64,000 nt of DNA from Climacium dendroides (lineage: Eukaryota > Streptophyta > Bryopsida > Hypnales > Climaciaceae), in contig OX467082.1 of the NCBI GenBank assembly GCA_950106755.1, positions 16,678,001 to 16,742,000 on the forward strand, given 5' to 3'. Under the pieces are notes generated by a model. That model had not been told where the DNA came from. It did no database searches and was given only the letters and a program-made list of their open reading frames with translations. Shown here piece after piece: positions 49,501-61,400 of this stretch. The first letter of the stretch is position 1. Every line of letters starts with the position of its first letter. Made by a program: the position numbers and the translations under genes.

Positions 49501-50517
49501 AGATTATTAGTTAAAGTGCCGTATACTTCCACGTTGCCTCGGGCATTAGTGCATTTATTTTCTCTCGTCCTTGTAACGTGGAAAACGTAAGATTGTTAGA
49601 AATAGTATCAAATCAGGAAGACCAAATATATGTATATTACCTCAGGAGTGGTCAGTATAATATCTGTATCTAGCAAATCTTGAACGTTTATTGGCCCGGA
49701 GTCACTGGTTAATTCCTGGCATTTCACTCCCAAAGAGCTGAACCTCTGGTCCCATTCCCGGTATTTGTCTTGTACAAGAGCCTTCATTGGTGCAATGTAT
49801 ACCTGCCGCAAGGAATGAGCAAAGATCAAAAGTGAACGGTCCGAAGGGACAAATCAACGGATAGTTCTCTTTTTTCGAATTAAATGGAATTGCAAAGCTC
49901 TAGACATAAAATTAATTAAGGAATTCACATGCAACAGCCGAGGGAAGATATGAGCGTGGAGCTTTTTGAAAAAACTACTAATGATTATTGCAAGGTCTCA
50001 ACCCTGAATCGGCTGAAGATAAGACACAGTGGTGCAGTTTAATTTCTTGCTTGAGAATTCATGTATCAGCTTACAGTCTTCCGAGCACCGGCAGCATGAC
50101 TAAAGTCACCTTCAGCCGTCAAGGACTTCTCTAGAAGCCTGAGAATACAGAGCTCGAAGAGCACTGTCTTGCCGCTACCAGTAGGAGCAGAGATCACCAA
50201 ATTGTCGTCGGAGAGGAAAACTTCAGCGAAACTTTCACTCTGAACAGCATTGAAGTATCTGTACGAAGTATAAACGTTTTTTCAAATTTCAACGGTGCCT
50301 CTTCGAATTACAAAAGGAGAACTGCATAAGCTTTGGCAATCATCGTAAGAGGAACATTTCGTTCCGGTCGAACAATGAGGATCCTGAGAATATATTAAAT
50401 CACTAGAAGTACTACACCGTGAGGTCAGGAAGCACACCTAAATGGAAAGACACATTGAAAAGCAGCTGGCAAGAGGGAAACGGGCTTCAAGAAGTCTGGA
50501 TCGAGACTTGGATCCAT
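40565..50517 (-). CDS. MER3: Meiotic DNA helicase MER3/HFM1, complete, 28 exons
   Basis: ZMM-pathway SF2 helicase that stabilises recombination intermediates for interfering crossovers. Exons 5'-3': 50517-50438, 50258-50075, 49802-49641, 49429-49192, 48809-48773, 48598-48552, 48332-48295, 47859-47838, 47697-47485, 47225-47069, 46806-46755, 46637-46566, 46325-46276, 46164-46047, 45961-45898, 45817-45734, 45356-45231, 45122-44926, 44770-44582, 44232-43990, 43715-43666, 43545-43528, 43379-43294, 43201-42458, 42322-41782, 41589-41470, 41364-41293, 40670-40565; 4,110 bases, 1,369 aa. Motifs: APTGSGKT (51-58), DEVH (169-172), SAT (212-214), [22 protein letters not shown] (exon 12), then winged-helix/Sec63 region with VGVGLVTAK...[17 protein letters not shown] (exons 19-20). 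Residues ~843-1369 (exons 24-28) are a low-complexity tail I do not recognise. Exon 24 ends at a GC donor; its acceptor (GGGAG) and that of exon 27 (41364 or 41355) are the weakest points. Confidence 0.93.
45440..45699. mobile_element. Stowaway MITE (Tc1/mariner type), 260 bases, in MER3 intron 16
   Basis: Begins CTCCCTCCGTCCCGAAATAA and ends, reverse-complemented, CTCTCTTCGTCCCGAAATTA; both continue AGTGTCC. It is flanked by TA on each side (45438-45439 and 45700-45701). These are the defining features of Stowaway elements. It starts 34 bases after the donor of exon 45817-45734, leaving the splice sites intact. Confidence 0.92.
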
Positions 50518-53476
50518 AGCCAACCTGCGCAAATTGCAATGTATAATCGAAGAATCTATAATGTAAACAAGAGTGTACGAAGAGAAATCAAGCAGTACAC
50601 AATCTTGCTCAAACCGATCTACTAGATTGATCAAGAAAAAATCAAAAGCAGAACGCGAAGAGGACTAGAAACGCGCATACTCCTTCCATGTCCATACCTT
50701 TCGATGAAAACGGCTACACATCAACACAATTCAATTCAAACCAGCAGGAAGAGCTTAGGAAATTATCATCCATAACTGAACAAGAGTGATGATTTGAAGT
50801 TAACGAAGGCATTGCAATCCAGAGGAGTTTTCACAAAAGAAAGGCCGTGTCGAAATATTCTGGTTGACAGCAGGGAGAGCAATGTCGTACTTGCTTCTGA
50901 TGAGTTATTCCAAACTGATTTAGTATCAATGGACTGCACGATCCTCGAGCAAGTGAAAGTAAACTTGATTTTCAAAGATCCTGAAAGACAAGAGCCAATT
51001 CCCTAACAACATGTTAAAAATTTGTGCCGCAAGCCCTCTGCGCTGTCATTAACCCGCCATGTCCAAGAACATTTCCCTCCCGCTCTGGCTCATGTGAGAT
51101 ATGTATGCTGGACGTGTATCAATTCGACCTAAGAAAGATTGACGGAAAGTAACGGAGAATCCTGTCAAGTACCTCCTCCTCTCGAACAGAGGAAGCGCAC
51201 ATTTAATAAGCCATTCCGTCTTCCATTTCCTTGACGATCGTCACCTCCTTACACACCATTCCTCACATAAGGAGCATTCATGGCTAACAATGCGCAATTG
51301 CGCAAGGTCACACAGCAGCACACTCGCACCGGCAGCATTCCCCCTGGAGTACTCGTAAGTTACGATATATCAACTCGACAGAGAGCTGATTTTAAATTGA
51401 AACTGGCGTAAATTGAGGGCTGCAAAGCATGAGTCTCTGCATCGTCGGTCCCGCTTCAAACCTCGAAATAAGCTTAGACAAGTTAACTTGACACCATCTT
51501 CCCGTTTTGGGTTTCAACTTTGAGATTCCAAAAACATGTGTTGTATTGTTTTCTACTCCCAGTAATTTTTTGTGCATATCATGAACCACTAGAATATGAT
51601 GAATTTCATCTATTATGTTTTAGTTGGTTCAATTTGAGATGTTGCCATAACATTCCTCAGCCCTTGTAATCTTATACGGTAACTACAACTATGTATGGAG
51701 TACAGGTTCTACTATTTATTTGGCCAATTACAAATGAAATTAATGCTAAGTTGTAATATTATATTATTCTGTGTAAAAGAGGTAAAAGTCAGAAGGGTTG
51801 AAATTTTTTTTGGAAGGATATCTAAAACATACATAAGTTTTAAAGTTAATTTTGTGTACATTCTCAATTTCAATATGTATTCCTCATGGAAATTGCTTTG
51901 ATTTCCAATTAAAGGTCATATTTGAATCAAGTGCAATTGTCATACTCTACACTTGAAATTGGAATGGGCATCACATTTTGACATTACTAGCCATGCATGA
52001 ATAGGTTTTTAAATCTAAAAATCATCAAGCATTTTTCCATGACTATACAACTTTTATATTCTCTTAACTCTTAAGCAACACTTCTTGGCCTAGTAGACAC
52101 CTTAAGATGAAATCAATCATCTTGAAGTGGGACATGGGGCTTGCTCCTTGCCCAAGGTTTGTATGGTTAGAGCATATAAATTGACCAATAAAGGCTTAAA
52201 ACTAAAGCTACTTTTTGTCAGAGATTCACTTAAAACAGAGTCAATTTAAGGGTTATCTAATAAAGTAATGGCATTACAAGAATCGAGTATAGAAAAGGTA
52301 ATTAAATATTTTATATAATTAAAATGATTAATCTTGGATGCATTCACATGATAGGACCTTTAGAAAAAATCTCATGAATTTCTTGATTTCTATAACATAA
52401 TTGCATTTATTCACATATCATGTTATTCTATAACATAATTTGTTGTTCAAATTAAATTCCCATAATAAATGGAAGTCCTACATTAGAAAATTGCGGAAAT
52501 GGAATGAATAAATAGAATTTTCAACTTACATGATGAAATACTATTGGAATCATACATCAACATAGCAATACATTAGCATTGCAAATTTAATCATTTCAAA
52601 AACTATTGAAACTATTATAACCTAATTTTGATATAGGCCTTGATTTTAAAATTAACTCAAAAATTAAAAAGGTATTTTATGAGTAGAATCAAAATTTTGA
52701 ATTAATTTTAAATATTGTAAATGATATTCAACAAGTTTATAAGGTGAGGTGAATGGATCCATTGTGGACATAAATGAAAGCAATTTCATTGTAAGCAAAA
52801 TTATAGTGATGGTATGCATTTCAAATTCAAAAATGTACACCATTTCTATAATTTTTTAGTGTGTAGGATTTTAATTTATCAAAGTTACACTATTTTCCAT
52901 TAATGGAAGTGTAAATTGAAGCATTCCAATTATATCATACCAATTCCTAAAAAGCAAGATATTGGGTACAATACAAGGATGTGCCCCAAATTTTTCATTT
53001 GAAATGATTGAATATTTACTTGTATATGTTTGTTTTGTAATGTTATATATAATTATATTAATATAATATTTCAACTTTTGTTTTGAACATGTTTTTGTTA
53101 ATATTTAAAACACATAGATCATTACAAAAAAATTATATTATACTGTAGACAAAACAAGAGATAAAAGAGGCATTTTGATTGCATTCCTCCTTAAATCCAA
53201 TTATTTACTTTCTAAAACCATAACCACAAAAAAACTTTTTATTTGAAGAAACATGTTTGAAAGATTGAAATACATTGAAATCAACAACATTGCAAGGAAA
53301 ACCTCAATTTCCATTTATACAATGTGCAAAACCACTAAAGTAGACAAAAAGAAATGGTGTAGAACAAAAGAGAGATAATTTCCAAGCACAAGGAACAACG
53401 TCAACAAATCACCACAAATTCAATGTGATGACACCTATAATTGCTATAAATTATAGATATTTATAACTAAACATAA

Positions 53477-53705
53477 CACTATAAGAAACCAAAATTTATT
53501 GATGTCAAAAGGAACGGATTTTAGGTGACATTGAAAAAAAAAAACCCATGTTTTTATGTCAACAATGATGTCCAATATAACATCAATGGACATCATTGTT
53601 GACATAAAAACATGGGTTTGTTTTTTTGATGTCACCTTTGATGTCACCTAAAATCCGTTCCTTTTGATGTCAATCCGTCACCTAAAACAAGGTTTTCTTA
53701 TAGTG
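53477..53705. mobile_element. CACTA-end hairpin MITE, 229 bases, TAA duplication
   Basis: CACTATAAGAAACC at the left and its inverse GGTTTTCTTATAGTG at the right, with TAA directly repeated on both sides (53474-53476 and 53706-53708). A three-base duplication and CACTA tips are the marks of CACTA-family elements. Nearly all of the interior is palindromic, including an inverted pair around GGACATCATTGTTGACATAA. The near-perfect pairing points to a young copy or a source of hairpin transcripts. Confidence 0.88.
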
Positions 53706-54704
53706 TAATTACTATTATATGATAGGATTTGTTTTTGCTGGACTATATTAGCAAGTGATACAGATTCTAACATAATGTACAATGCATTGTTTAGACATTG
53801 TGTGAGTAAGTTATGAATATTTGAAGTTCAAATGAATGTTGTACCATAAATTGACACCAGGTTCTAATGTTTAGATTTTGTTCATCTTTAATATTAATAC
53901 CTTCATTCTAAACAAAAATTGAGTAGTGTCTATTTTTTTTATCAATAATCATTTTGGATTTAGTATACTTAAGTTATAAGTATATGCTTAAAATATTGTA
54001 TTAATGTAAAAGCAACAAACTTTGCATTGGGATTATTGTTAAAGTCACTCTTGGACTTGGAGCTAATCATTTTTAATTATTTTTGTTGGTAGAGCAACTT
54101 GCACTTTAGAATGTATGCAAGTGAAGAAAAAATGCATAGATGACTTTGCTTATATATGTTCATTCACAAAATTATCTATTGCAATTAGCTCCCATCCAAA
54201 AATTGTCAAATCTAGTATTTTTTTAAGAGAGGTTTGAAGATTTCATCTATTTACCCAAGTCCTTCTTTTAAAGTTAAAGGAATCAACGTCAAAAATATTT
54301 AAGATTATAGCAAAAATTCTTTAAGAAAAATTTGTTTGCCCCCAAAATAGACCATGGTGAACCGATCCCCTTGCTCATCCTCTTGAAGTCATTCTAGAGA
54401 AGTTTATGTAAAAAAAGCCCTCCTATTTTGTTCATTAATTTATCTTCTACAACTCTTTTTGATAATTTGAGGGTCTTTTTGCACCCAAAATTTAGAAAAA
54501 CTGGTTTAAAGGAGATGATTGAATCAATTCACAGCAACTACCACATACTGAGGTGTTATGGATGTAGTGTTTGAGCTATGAGTTAGACATTGTAAGTCAA
54601 TGGGACTTATAGGATTGTGTTGTTCAGACTGGTCAACAATAGGAATAAGGTAGTGTACTCTAGAAAGCGAGCGGACTCTTCAAATTGTCGTTATATTTAG
54701 GTCT

Positions 54705-55260
54705 CTAGGGTTGCATTAGTTCTACTACAACAAAGCATGTGCGAACAAGTGGTTTTTAATAAACTATAATTTTAACTTCAAATTTTGAGCATTTGTTTAC
54801 TAATGACTATAGGAATCTACTCCAAAATTTCAAACTCAAATAAAATTTGGAATGATTTCTAAAAGAGGTTAAAAATGCACTAAAATGGCATATTTTTTTA
54901 ACTTAAATATTTTTAGAGAATACATTTAGATGACCATTGCATCAATATTCAACTCAAAATGAGCTTTCAATAGAGAGTTAGTTTTAGAATTTTTTTGTTC
55001 ATTTTTTAAACAATTTTTTCTTATATAATATAGGGGTGTGAAAGTTATTTTTTAGTTCTATAGTGTATCTTTTTACTTCAAAAATTTATAACTAATTATT
55101 ATTAACAAATAAAAATATCAATACTTCAAAACATAAACTTTCAAAGTAGAAAAATATATTCATATTTTTTATTTAATTTTATTTAAAATTCAAAAATATA
55201 TAGGGGGTCCAAAATTTTGTTCACACGCTAACATCAAAAAAAGGGGAGTGTACCCCCCAG
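54705..55260. mobile_element. 556-base relative of the 37-kb element, inverted
   Basis: Flanked by the 10-base direct repeat ATTTAGGTCT (54695-54704 and 55261-55270; 8 to 10 bases may be the duplication). Its right part reverse-complements to text seen at 37120-37310, for example GGACCCCCTATAT and TTATTAACAAATAAAAATA-like blocks, and its left part matches the right part of the 37-kb element (AATAAACTATA, TTTGAGC). The ends are more diverged than in the 37-kb copy. No coding capacity. Confidence 0.7.
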
Positions 55261-57195
55261 ATTTAGGTCTAAAATGGATAATAGGTGGTTTTTAAATGAA
55301 CCTCTCAAGCCATTGAAAGAATTGAGAGAAAAGCATTATTTATTGCAAGCGCCAATTGTTGGCATGCATTTACCAAAATCACTTTAGAAGTTGCAAGTGG
55401 TTGGATTTTGGAAGACCTAGGATTACAATTTTTTTTGAAAATTCTTAAGTAATTAAAAAATGATTCAAAAAATATGAAACCACTTGTGTGATGTTCCGCA
55501 TCCATTTTTCTTTCTCTGAAAAATGATTCAAAAATATTTCTATTCATGGAAACCTTAAAAAAAAAGAGAGACCAATCGGTAAATGGTCACTTTAAGGCCA
55601 TACTAAGTTAATCAAGAAGTGCATGTATTGCTGAGAAGGAAGTGGGCATCTGCATCTCAGTTTGTTGTGCATGTAAGGTAGAACTACCCATTACCACCAT
55701 TTACCCAATTCCCCCACCTACAGGTTCCTCCCATTTTCGTCACTAGCCCATCTTATTATCATAATCTTACTCATCCATGATCATGATGGCAATGCACTGG
55801 GGAGTGGACACATCAGCCCACGCTTCAACAATGGTCTGGTCATGCTTTACCAAGGGTCTACTCACAGTTTTACATTTCAGCTTTGAAAAATCACAAAAAA
55901 TTCAATTCTTGTCAAAATGTCTTCATTTTTTTTGCAATTGACTCCTCTCAAACAATTGAATCTCTGGAAAATATGAGAGCTCATAAATAGCTTCTCCAAA
56001 GTAACTAGATAGCAAATCTGTATGGTAATGGGTAGTTCTACCTTATTTGGTAGGATGCAATGAGTGTTTAGTTGGCTGTTGTAGTTGTTGTATGTCGACA
56101 GAAGGCACTGTAGATTTGTGCTACATAGGGGGGCTATGGCAGGTGAGGCACTTTACATAGAGTTCATGATTTTGCTTTCTAAAAGTTGATGTATGCAACA
56201 GTCTGATGAGGAGTGGATGGCGGCACCATGTATATGAAAGAATTGTCACAACAGAATACAGCAAAACCAAAGAGAAGTTAGCTACAAAAGTGAGGATGAC
56301 ATTCAATAATTTTTGTTGAGGCAATAGCAATGTCTGACTGAACTTAATCACCACAAATTCAAGTTGCTAACAAAAAAAACGGTGTTCCAAAACTAAAATC
56401 TTCATTTCCGCAATAAATGCTCCTACTTTAAGTGCTGCAACTACTATTTAACTTAAAATAAGTAGTCGTCACCATTAGAAGATGTTTGAAGGCAAAAGAA
56501 GATTGTAAATTCCTATGAGTTTCCATATTGCGGGAAACTCTAGGAACTTTGCCAAATCAACAGTCCAACATAGTTTGTGGCAAACATGCCACATTAGATA
56601 ATATTAATTAAACAATCATTCCTTAATATTTTTTTAAAATTTTTTAAAAATAATTTTAAATTTTCATTTATTTATTAATATTTAAATATTTTGACACATT
56701 TCTAACTTGGAAAATAAGGCCTGAAACGGCCCTCTCAAGCCCTCAAACCTCTTCTAATGCGGTGTCCCTTACCATTGGTCTTTGTGGTGGCTACGTAAGC
56801 TGCTAGTTTGGTTTCAAGATAAAAGAACACATCAATGTAGAAGCCTTCCACTTGCCTTTTGTAGATCCATGTAGTAAGACCACCTTTAACACTAGGTGCA
56901 AAAAGGCCCTAGGGTTTGTGATTACAAACAAAAGTGGAACCATCCATAATTGATAACTTAAGCCATGGTGGATATCATTTGTAGTAATATTTGGCAAAAC
57001 AAATATTTATGGAAGTGCAAAGATAGAAATGGCATGGATAGTAGAATTTTTGGTGAATTTACAACTTGAATTGAAATTATTATGAATGATGAAAGCTTGA
57101 AGATAAATGAAGTGGGGTTTGACTCATGTTCAATGTGTAGAGTCTTACAAAATTGATCATTGGGAGAGTACTTGTACGTAACTTTGGCAAACAAA

Positions 57196-57360
57196 CACTA
57201 TAAGAGAAAGGGGTGTTTTAAGTGAATTTTTAAACATAGTTCTAAACATAAAATTATAAATAATGACCTTTTAGGATATTTTCAACAAAATTTTACTAAA
57301 AATTCATGTGTTTCTAGTAAAATTTTATTAAAAATCTCCTAAAAGGTCATTACTTATAAT
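57196..57360. mobile_element. CACTA-end hairpin element, probably decayed at the right end
   Basis: Starts CACTATAAGAGAAAGG like the 53.5-kb element, and holds a strong inverted pair (AATAATGACCTTTTAGGA at 57258 region against TCCTAAAAGGTCATTACTTA ending near 57356). The expected CTTATAGTG right tip is not intact; CTTATAATCTTATGG stands in its place. Confidence 0.55.
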
Positions 57361-57755
57361 CTTATGGCATGGCAATGTCAAGACTATAGTGGTTCCAATC
57401 TAGTTTCTTTAAATTCAAAATTAACACAATGAATCCCACCTTTTACTGGATTTGAGACACCCTACTAATTGCTTATAGGATAATGGTTGGTAATGAGTGG
57501 TTCCACCTTATGAATTCAAAATTTTCAAATTAAATAATGCAAGGCAAATAAAAAATTTCAATATTTATTCTCGGGGACAATGTTTTTTTTCTGGTGATTT
57601 GGTGCAGAATTGCACCAAATTTTTTGGCCTGGCACCACACCTATAGAAAATAAACATGAAAAAACCCTTGTAAATCACCAAAAAACTTCAAATTAAAAAA
57701 AGATTATGAATGAAATTGCCAAATTGTGGATGAAAATAGAATTATGGATACATCA

Positions 57756-57976
57756 GGAAAGTATCCCCTAATTGCAACAATATTGTTTCAATGCTTGAAT
57801 AGTAAAGTACTAAGAACATACTATTGCAATATTGCAATAGTATATTTTCAATGGATAGAGTACATCCTCCATTGAAATTGTATTGTTGCAGTACTAAAAA
57901 CAATATGTTTTTAGTACTCTACTATTCAAGCATTGAAATAGTATTGCAACAATATTGTGCAATGGGGGCTTTTTCC
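57756..57976. mobile_element. 221-base inverted-repeat MITE
   Basis: Left end GGAAAGTATCCCCTAATTGC and right end, reverse-complemented, GGAAAAAGCCCCCATTGC; both run on through AACAATATTG. Inside, TTCAATGCTTGAATAGTA and its inverse TACTATTCAAGCATTGAA pair, giving a long hairpin. No clear target duplication. Confidence 0.7.
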
Positions 57977-58471
57977 CAATGTATGTGATATGTGCTAATG
58001 TGATGTTTTCTATTCATTATGTGGATGAATGTTAAAATTTGGAACACCACTCTTACATTTAATATCGACACTATGGCACTTCATAGAAAATGAAAAAAAA
58101 CAAAACTGCTCGGGGACAAGCGAAGGGTCAACCCAAGAATACAGGCCCTTTCTAAAGGGCCAGTCTCATTAAATTTTTTTTGTGTCTGCAATGTCTACAC
58201 ATTCTTGCTGACTGAAATTGCTATAATCATAGAATCGTAGGAGTTTGCAACAGTCGTGCAATCTTAGAATCTTACGCTTCCATCAGCTTCACAAAGTGTA
58301 GGTCTGCAGACTGACCGCTTGGCCACATCATTCCCAGGCTTGATTTCGCAAGGGCTCTGAAATCGCAAGAACCTTGTGACAGACGCAGACTCTAGATTGA
58401 AATGTGCTCCAAATTCTAGAAGAGTTTGAATTTGCCGGCAAGGGGGAGGTTGTGAGAGCTACCATTGCGAG

Positions 58472-61400
58472 ATGGGCAAAGGCGTGTTGCTGCCGGATGC
58501 AGGGTCGAGGGTTCCCTTGCCGGCATCCCTGACGGATTTCCGGGAAGAAAGTTACTGGGACGAATTTTTCAAGGCCAGCAAGGGACGCCCCTTCGAGTGG
58601 TATGGCGATTGGACATCCCTGCCCAAGGTGTTCTTGGAGTTTCTAGGATTAAGTCCTTCCCGCAAGCCGCCGCTGCAGATTCTGGTGCCTGGTTGTGGAA
58701 ACTCCGCGCTGTCGGCGACGATGTACGATGCTGGATTCCACAACATCGTCAACGTGGATTTCAACAAGCGTGTCGTCATGGAGATGCTGCGGTTGCATGT
58801 CCGGGTGCGCCCTCTCATGAAATGGCAGGTCATGGATATCACCAAAATGCAGGTCCTGGCTTAAACCCTAAACCCTAGAGATGCCACTGACTTTTTCCTT
58901 CTTGTCGTTTGGCAATTCGGGTAGCCGTTGCAAGTGTTGTTACTCTGATTGCGTGGGGGTGATGAAAAGGCTGGAATTCGGGAGCTAATTCGTAGTGTTC
59001 TATAGTTCAGAATTTAGGGTTTCTTGAATTCGTTGTGCACTTTGATCGTGATCTTGATGCATGTTTGGCTTCACACCCTAGAGCTGCCACTTATTTCAAT
59101 TGATTTTTGGCTTCTTGTTTCTTGGGAATCTCTATCGCTGATGCAAGTGTCGTTACTCTGATGTCGGGGGGGGAGGGAGGAACACCCTGGATAAATTCTG
59201 AGTCTTTTACTGTTTAGGACTTGGGGCTTAGTGAACTGTGCACTTTGTGATAGTAATGTGTGTTTGGCTTCACAGTTTGCAGATTGTTCGTTCGATGTGG
59301 TGTTGGACAAGGGGAGTTTAGACGCACTGTCAGGAGAACCAGATGAACCTCAAGATGCAGCGAAAGGATTTCTTGCCGAGGTCTGGTTATTCCGTCTTTT
59401 GGATCCAGGAACTGGCTTTGTTTTCTCGTGCCTTTGACTCTGCATTGGCTATGATGCTTTTTCTGTTTGTCTGTTTGCCTGTCACTAAGGTGTATTAGTA
59501 AGTTTGGAATGCCTCATGTGGCCACAATGAGTTAGTGATCTGACGCACGGTGGTACCAAGAGAAGACATGAATCATTTTTCTAACAATGACAAATGAAAT
59601 ATAAGGGATGGAAGTGGAACCATGTTGCTTCACTAAAGTACTATTGTTTATGGATTTTTGAAGTGTGCTGTCCATAAGTGTCACTAGGTCAACCCAATTT
59701 CAGCAAAAAAAAGTGTATTCATAATGGTCATCTCACTCATCTATTGTGACCTTAATATTTTCTTAAACCAACATAATGTCAAATCCCTATCATGGCCACA
59801 GTTTTTGCATGGATTTGTACTATGGCCCTACGTGAAAGGTAGAAAATCCCATTATGACCTCTAAGTTGTGTCATTACTGTCACTGGAATCTTTGGTTTGC
59901 ACCACATTCACATCGTGTGTGGCAAAATCTCTTTTATTCAAGAGTGGCCGTTTTACACCAAATGCATGGCTAAAATGCAGTTTTCTGTTGTGCTCATCTT
60001 TTTTTTTTTTTGTGTGTGAATCATCATTTTGGTGTTTTATGATTTATTGACTTCACCTAATTATGATTACTGTAAGTACTACTAATTTCAAGGAAATTTC
60101 CACTACAGAAATATCTATGTGTTTGAAAATATCTTTGTAATTTGAGGATTTTGCAACCTAGAGTGTATTTTTGGCTTGCTAAATTTGAACCTACAGTAGT
60201 TTCAATATTTTGGTGTGGTCTTGTTTTTGTCAGAAGAAAGGGTTTGCCTAGGTTATGAAATTTATAGTCGGGGCCTCATTAAATTCAAAGCATATCATTC
60301 AATGGGAGGTGGAGAATATTGATTGTGGCAAGGTTGATAAGCAACATCTTCATACCTGATGGTGGCCAATTGTTATCTCATGGCAGGTGAGGCGAGTTCT
60401 GCGAGATGACGGGAAATATGTTTGTGTTACACTTGCTCAGGATCATGTGCTAGGTGGGTGAAATTTCTGGCTACATTTCTTCTGTTAATATTGTTTGAAA
60501 CTCATAATTATGAACAAGTTGTGAATCTTTTGCATGACCTTTGATTGATGCTACGTGGCCCTGCAGGATTACTCTTCAGGCATTTCAGAAGTGGCTGGGA
60601 CGTTGCCGTGTACCAAGTAAAAGAAGATACAACGGACATCGCAGTCTTGCAGCCTCTGCTCGTAGTGGCTACGAAGATTGTTTCTGTTGAGGTTTCTCCT
60701 GTGAAATCTTTCTTGGAAGTCATCAACCCAACAGCAGCTAATGCAGAGCAGGTGAAGATTTTGTGCATCTCAGTAGTAAAAAAATGAGAGAAGTGATTCC
60801 TCGTTTATGCTATGTACGAATGAGATCTCGCCTGACAACCCTTGTAGTGCTACTACTGGTTAAATGCTACACAACTGCATCGTCAATCTTACTATGCAGA
60901 GTAGGAAGTGATTGCAAGACTTAGCCCCGCTTGCACCATCCAAGTAGTGACTTCAGCTAACTGGAATCAGTTACTGGGTGCCGCACTGCCAACGTAGCGT
61001 TAGCTTGTTAATTGGCACTACTTGGTGCGGGTGGGGCCTCAGTGAAATTCACTTCGTTAGAAATATCGACTCGTTAGCTTGATGCTCGCCTAGCTGATGT
61101 AGTCTGTCAAATTTAGTAACTTGGCATGTTTGAGTGCTTTATCAAACTATTTTGTGCAATTCAGATGAAAGGTGTAGTGACCGTGATTGAGGGAGAAAAC
61201 GAAGAACGCAGAAGTGTTTCAAACTCCGTGACATTGGAGAACCAGTCAGTTGAAGCGAACAATTTCGAAATATACGATGAATTAAGTCCAGGCGCTGTAA
61301 GGACGGTGAAGTTAGGAGGTCACTATCCTGCAGTGATCCTTGATGCCAAGCCCAATTCTGAACCTCACATGTTTAAGGCGGCTGTTTTCTTGGTCCCAAG

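Larger units (their letters stand above)
50518..58471. other. Gene-free spacer between MER3 and the methyltransferase gene
   Basis: 50.5-51.4 kb has gene-like composition and likely contains the MER3 promoter. A plus-strand exon-like ATG frame at 51281-51355 ends at a GTAAG donor but has no visible continuation. 51.4-58.1 kb is AT-rich with four hairpin or inverted-repeat elements, listed separately. 58.1-58.47 kb is the upstream region of the methyltransferase gene. Confidence 0.65.

Noticed and set aside
51281..51355. Plus-strand exon-like start (MANNAQLRKVTQQHTRTGS...) ending at GTAAG
   Set aside because: No second exon or family match could be found in the AT-rich sequence that follows; could be a gene fragment.
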